From CAWEHT01 sp963808455 (GTDB lineage Bacteria; Chloroflexota; Anaerolineae; CG2-30-64-16): DNA of 20,480 nt. The notes under the pieces are model-generated. The model ran no database searches and was not told the origin of the DNA. It saw nothing but the letters and a program-made list of their open reading frames with translations. The translations under genes were made by a program, and so were the position numbers. Of the stretch, positions 17,501-20,480 are shown in pieces. Position 1 is the stretch's first letter. Every line of letters begins with the position of its first letter. The DNA is taken from assembly GCA_963808455.1 (NCBI GenBank), contig CAWEHT010000450.1, forward strand, positions 1 through 20,480, in the 5' to 3' direction.

Positions 17501-18637
17501 TCAACCACTAAAAGCTCCGCGCACGAACGCGTCGAGGCGCTCGATCCCCCCCGCAAAATCCGCGCGCGGCCCAGGCCGAGCCGGAAGTGATTCCCGTCAT
17601 ACTCGAAGATGCTGGCAGGCACGAGCAGCACGCTCTGCTCGGCCAGCAGCCGGGCGCAGAACTCGTTGAACTCGGCCCTCCAGCAGCTCCGGGAACGCCA
17701 CCGTGCCCGCCGAGGGCCGCAGCCAGCGGAACAGGGCGCCGTGGGCCGCAAAGAACTCGTCGGCGTTCGCGAGGTTGCGCCCGACGATGGCCAGGACACG
17801 CGCCAGGAGCCGCTGGCGGGCCCGCAGCGCGATCAGCGCCAGCACCTCGCTCGGGGCACCGTTGCAGATGGTCGTGTAATCCTTCAGCCGGGCGCACGCG
17901 GCCAGCGCCTCCCGGTCGCGGGTGGCCAGCCAGCCGATCCGCAGCCCGGGCAGCCCAAAGCTCTTCGATAGGCCGGCGAGCGAGATGGCCCGCTCGTAAA
18001 GGTCGCAGGCGGCGGGCAGCTGCGGCCCGCCCGGCCCCTCCAGCCCACGGTACATCTCGTCCGAGAACAGGTAGAGCCCGCGCTCGCGCGCCAGGGCCAC
18101 GATGGCCGCCTGTTCGGCGGGTGAGGCCAGGAACCCGGTGGGGTTGTGCGGAAAGTTGACGACCAGCAGGCGTGTCTTCGAAGTGATGGCAGCACCGAGG
18201 GCGGCCAGGTCGAGCCGCCAGGCGGCCCCGCGTTGCAGGCGCCACCGCGTGACCTCGCAGCCCGCGCCGGCCGCGACCTCGTAGAGGGACTGGTAGGCGG
18301 GGCACAGCACGATGGCGTGGTCGCCGGGGCGCAGCAGCGCCTGCATCGCGATCAGGATCGCCTCCTCCGGCGCTGCCACCAGGACCTCGTCGGGCGCGAT
18401 GCGTTCGTACTGGCCGGCGATCTCGCGACGCAGAAGGGGGTGCCCCGGGCTTTCGGTATAGCCGAGGCTCAGCCCGTCCCACAGCGCCCGCGCCTCCTCG
18501 TCGGCCAGCGCCAGCAGCTCGCGCAGCGACAGGCTCTCCGGGTCCGACGCGCTCAGCACGTGGCGGACGTTGAATTCGTGCTCAGCGAAGAAACGTTCGA
18601 GCTTGAAGGGCGTGAGCGGCAAACGGAAAGCGCTCAT
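17501..18637 (-). CDS. PLP-dependent class I/II aminotransferase (two frame breaks)
   Basis: About 378 residues, the usual fold-type I length. It starts MSAFRLPLTPFKLERFFAEH at ATG 18637 (AGGAA upstream). Family motifs appear in order: LGYTESPGHPLLRREIA, VVNFPHNPTGFLASP, YLFSDEMYRGLE, and the PLP lysine in SLAGLSKSFGLPGLRIGWLA. The frame breaks near 17676-17682 at a GGG run, after which EFNEFCARLLAEQSVLLVPA and EYDGNHFRLGLGRA follow, and again near 17555-17570 in a CG repeat next to a G7 run, after which DFAGGIERLDAFVRGAFSG ends at TGA 17503-17501. Reading through both gives a complete C-terminal domain, so I count it as a real gene. The substrate cannot be told from these motifs. It heads a minus-strand operon with the methyltransferase, glycosyltransferase and membrane protein; I see no convincing promoter in 18638-18760. 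Confidence 0.85.
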
Positions 18638-18778
18638 CCTGCAGCGTTCCTGGTGCGGAAACAGGGGACCTTTTCGGTGACACAGAGACGGATTCGCCCC
18701 CTGCGGGGACATCGTCGCTGGCGGCCCGCCGCGGCGCAGGTTGGCCGGGACGCCCGCTGCCAGGAAACTCCCGATACG

Positions 18779-18897
18779 GATTCTTCGCTGTGGCGCGCCG
18801 TTGACAGGCTTTGTGGGCACGGCCGCTCAGAATGACAGTCCAGGAGTTTCTTGCGTAGCCGCATCCCGCCTGCCGGGATGGAAAACTCAGAATGACA
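18779..18897. repeat. Degenerate dispersed intergenic repeat cluster
   Basis: CTCAGAATGACA occurs at 18826-18837 and again exactly 60 bp later at 18886-18897; on the minus strand this is TGTCATTCTGAG. A third partial unit, GATTCTTCGCTG, begins at about 18779. Between the two full copies is a 7-bp hairpin CATCCCG (18862-18868) / CGGGATG (18874-18880), related to the one at 10015-10030. The minus strand translates to the CHSEF/CHSER/RHSEE strings that often pollute annotations. The 340-bp spacer 18638-18977 holds no gene that I can support. Confidence 0.7.
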
Positions 18898-18977
18898 TCT
18901 GTTGCTACCGAAGATGTCTGTTGCGGCTACACTAAGGCAAGTGGTGCACCGCGCAGGGCCAGGGACTCGGGCCGCGG

Positions 18978-19805
18978 TCATGGGGCGGTCTTCCCCTGGC
19001 ACGGCAGGGCAGCCCACTCGGCCGGATCGACGTCAGCCACCGAATCGACGATCCGGCTCGGCTGGTACGGGTAACGATCAACGTCCCCACGCCGGGTCAC
19101 TCCCGTCAGCACCAGGATGGTGGCCATGCCGCTCTCGACGCCGGCCACGATGTCGGTGTCCATGCGGTCGCCGATCATCACGGTATCTTCGGAGTGCACG
19201 CCCAGGAAGTTGAGCGCCGATCGCATCATGAACGGGTTAGGCTTGCCGATGAAGAAGGGGCTGACACCGGTGGCTTTCTCGATGAGCGCCGCCATGGCCC
19301 CACAGGCCGGCACGGCGCCGCCATCGCCGGGTCCGTTGGGGTCCGGGTTGGTGGCGATGAACCGCGACCCTGCCATGATCAGCCGGATGGCGTGCGTGAT
19401 CAGGTCGAAGCTATAGGCGAAAGTCTCGCCCAGCACGACGTAGTCCGGATTCGTCCCCGTGATGACGTAGCCGGCCGCATGTATCGCCTCGGTCAGCCCG
19501 CTCTCGCCGACGACGTAAGCCGTGCCACGCCCCGTGTCAGGAGGACAGGATGTCCCCTGGCCTTGCAGGAAGTTGGCGGTGGCCAGCGCCGACGTGAAGA
19601 TGCGCTCGGCCGGGATGTTGAGACCCATCGTGTGAAGCCGGTGCGCCAGGTCGCCGGGGGTATAGAGCGGGTTGTTGGTCAGGACAAGGTATTCGGCGCC
19701 ACTGGCTTGCAGCCGGTCGATGAATCCGTCGGCGCCCGGCACGATCTCGGTGCCGCGCAGGAGCACGCCATCCATGTCGATCAGGTAATTCTTCAGTGGT
19801 GCCAT
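18978..19805 (-). CDS. NagD-like HAD-superfamily sugar/nucleotide phosphatase
   Basis: An intact 275-residue HAD-IIA hydrolase. Motif I is LIDMDGVLLRG (nucleophile Asp10 and acid Asp12), followed by the NagD-type early segment ADGFIDRLQASGAEYLVLTN with motif II LTNNP. The C2 cap contains AYVVGESGLTEAIHAAGY and DYVVLGETFAYSFDLITHAI. Motif III is FFIGKPNPFMM and motif IV MIGDRMDTDIVAGVESGMAT. The family dephosphorylates small sugar phosphates or nucleotides (NagD acts on UMP/GMP); the specific substrate is open. It starts at ATG 19805 with only a weak G-rich ribosome binding site, and has its own promoter at 19908-19916. A short insert in the middle (GTSCPPDTGRG) is longer than usual. This is one of the few long genes here with no frame break. 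It ends about 80 bp from the repeat cluster. Confidence 0.92.
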   Translation of the reverse strand: MAPLKNYLIDMDGVLLRGTEIVPGADGFIDRLQASGAEYLVLTNNPLYTPGDLAHRLHTMGLNIPAERIFTSALATANFLQGQGTSCPPDTGRGTAYVVGESGLTEAIHAAGYVITGTNPDYVVLGETFAYSFDLITHAIRLIMAGSRFIATNPDPNGPGDGGAVPACGAMAALIEKATGVSPFFIGKPNPFMMRSALNFLGVHSEDTVMIGDRMDTDIVAGVESGMATILVLTGVTRRGDVDRYPYQPSRIVDSVADVDPAEWAALPCQGKTAP

Positions 19806-19907
19806 GGTCGCCAGACCCCCAATTCGGCCAAAGGATCGAGAGCAGCCGCGGTGTTCGCCATTCAGGGCGCGCCCAGCCGGCCTGCATGGGCACTACATCC
19901 ATCCTCG

Positions 19908-19916
19908 ATTGTAGCA
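19908..19916 (-). promoter_or_regulatory. Extended -10 promoter of the HAD phosphatase gene
   Basis: On the minus strand TGCTACAAT is an extended -10 of the same TGnTACAAT form as the two STAND-regulator promoters. No -35 hexamer is evident 17 bp upstream. Transcription would start near 19901 and leave a leader of about 95 nt. Confidence 0.55.
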
Positions 19917-19960
19917 CACGGGCGGGGAGAGGCGGAAACGCCATGTGCCCCAACCACAGC

Positions 19961-19990
19961 GGTGGCGACCGCAATCCACCGGTCGCCACC
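19961..19990. other. Perfect 10-bp inverted repeat between divergent genes
   Basis: GGTGGCGACC (19961-19970) and GGTCGCCACC (19981-19990) form a perfect 10-bp stem around a 10-nt loop. It lies between the HAD promoter and the start of the divergent alpha/beta hydrolase at 20124. The rest of the 19806-20123 spacer shows no gene. It could be a dimeric-repressor operator or a structured leader; a terminator is unlikely because the flanking genes diverge. Confidence 0.6.
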
Positions 19991-20123
19991 ACCACCTGCC
20001 GGAAAGTGACGAAGACCTCGGCGCCGGGTAGCGACATTACCGCACGAGGCGCTGCAAGGGGATAGGCTCAGGACGGTTGAGACCCCCTTGCGGGAACGGC
20101 AATGGCGAGAGAAGGAGACCTGC

Positions 20124-20480
20124 ATGCAAACCGTACGTTCTTCTGACGGCACCACCATCGCGTTCGACCGTTCGGGCCAGGGCCCGGCGCTCATCCTGGT
20201 GGCCGGCGCGCCACAGCGATGGACCAGGCGGCGCTGGCCGGGGCCCTGGCACCCTATTTCACCGTGTTCGCCTACGATCGGCGCGGCCGCGGCGACAGCG
20301 GTGACATGGCGCCCTACGCGGTCGAGCGCGAGGTCGAAGACATCGCGGCCCTGATCCACGGGGCGGGAGGCTCTGCGTTCCTCTTTGGCCATTCCTCCGG
20401 CGGCGTGCTGGCGCTGGAGGCCGCACGCCTGCTGCCCGGCGAGATCACGAAGCTGGCCATCTACGAGGCCCCGCTGATCG
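20124..20480 (+). CDS. Alpha/beta hydrolase, 5' part (cut by window end; one frame break)
   Basis: The ATG at 20124 has AAGGAG at 20112-20117. The first frame reads MQTVRSSDGTTIAFDRSGQG, PALILVAGA. Near 20207-20212 the frame breaks, and the next frame continues MDQAALAGALAPYFTVFAYD, RRGRGDSGDMAPYAVEREVE and LFGHSSGGVLALEAARLLP. These are the N-terminal half of an alpha/beta hydrolase: the oxyanion-strand region, the YDRRGRGDSGD strand and the nucleophile elbow G-H-S-S-G-G with the catalytic Ser. The acid and His of the triad should lie beyond the window. A 1-2 base deletion within GGCGCGCC explains the break and the family reads straight across it, so sequence error is the likely cause. The substrate is unknown. 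Confidence 0.82.

Noticed and set aside
18634..19017. Minus-strand frame with CHSEF/CHSER strings
   Set aside because: Translation of a dispersed intergenic repeat that often yields false proteins.
19537..20037. Minus-strand frame upstream of the HAD gene reaching into its coding region
   Set aside because: It overlaps the HAD gene out of frame for most of its length and shows no family features.

Overview
This is a GC-rich bacterial window that most resembles a Chloroflexota (Anaerolineae-like) chromosome or metagenome-assembled contig. That assignment is an inference. It rests on an RHS core fragment, a pair of large XRE/STAND-ATPase regulators of the COG3903 type, a DUF4157 (eCIS core) protein, and degenerate intergenic repeats whose minus strand reads TGTCATTCTGAG. 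No rRNA, tRNA or CRISPR array is visible.

Layout. 1-900: 3' remnant of an RHS-repeat gene. 900-1591 (+): a toxin-antitoxin operon, RelE/ParE-like toxin first and Phd/YefM-like antitoxin second, behind a clear promoter that makes the toxin mRNA nearly leaderless. 3827-1719 (-): a 70-residue protein with an excellent Shine-Dalgarno, followed by a B12-fold radical SAM enzyme. This pair is the best candidate for an undescribed system. 9275-4087 (-): two tandem paralogous XRE-HTH/STAND-ATPase/TPR-like regulators, each with its own extended -10 promoter and an inverted repeat over it. 9350-10253: a gene graveyard with xanthine-dehydrogenase-type small-subunit and large-subunit remnants and a P-type ATPase remnant. 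12392-10250 (-): a DUF4157/HELTH protein with a helical His-rich C-terminal domain. 18637-12931 (-): a compact operon of PLP aminotransferase, membrane-anchored methyltransferase, GT-C-type glycosyltransferase and small membrane protein. 18779-18897: degenerate dispersed repeats. 19805-18978 (-): NagD-like HAD phosphatase. 20124-end (+): alpha/beta hydrolase, cut by the window edge.

Most long genes are broken by one or two indels of 1-2 bases, usually in G/C runs or GC-dinucleotide stretches, yet the sequence on both sides of each break still reads as the expected family. About a dozen such breaks in 20 kb look more like residual sequencing or assembly errors than real pseudogenes. I therefore annotate those loci as single genes spanning the break and give the break position. 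The RHS, xanthine dehydrogenase and P-type ATPase pieces are different: they lack large parts and are treated as true remnants.
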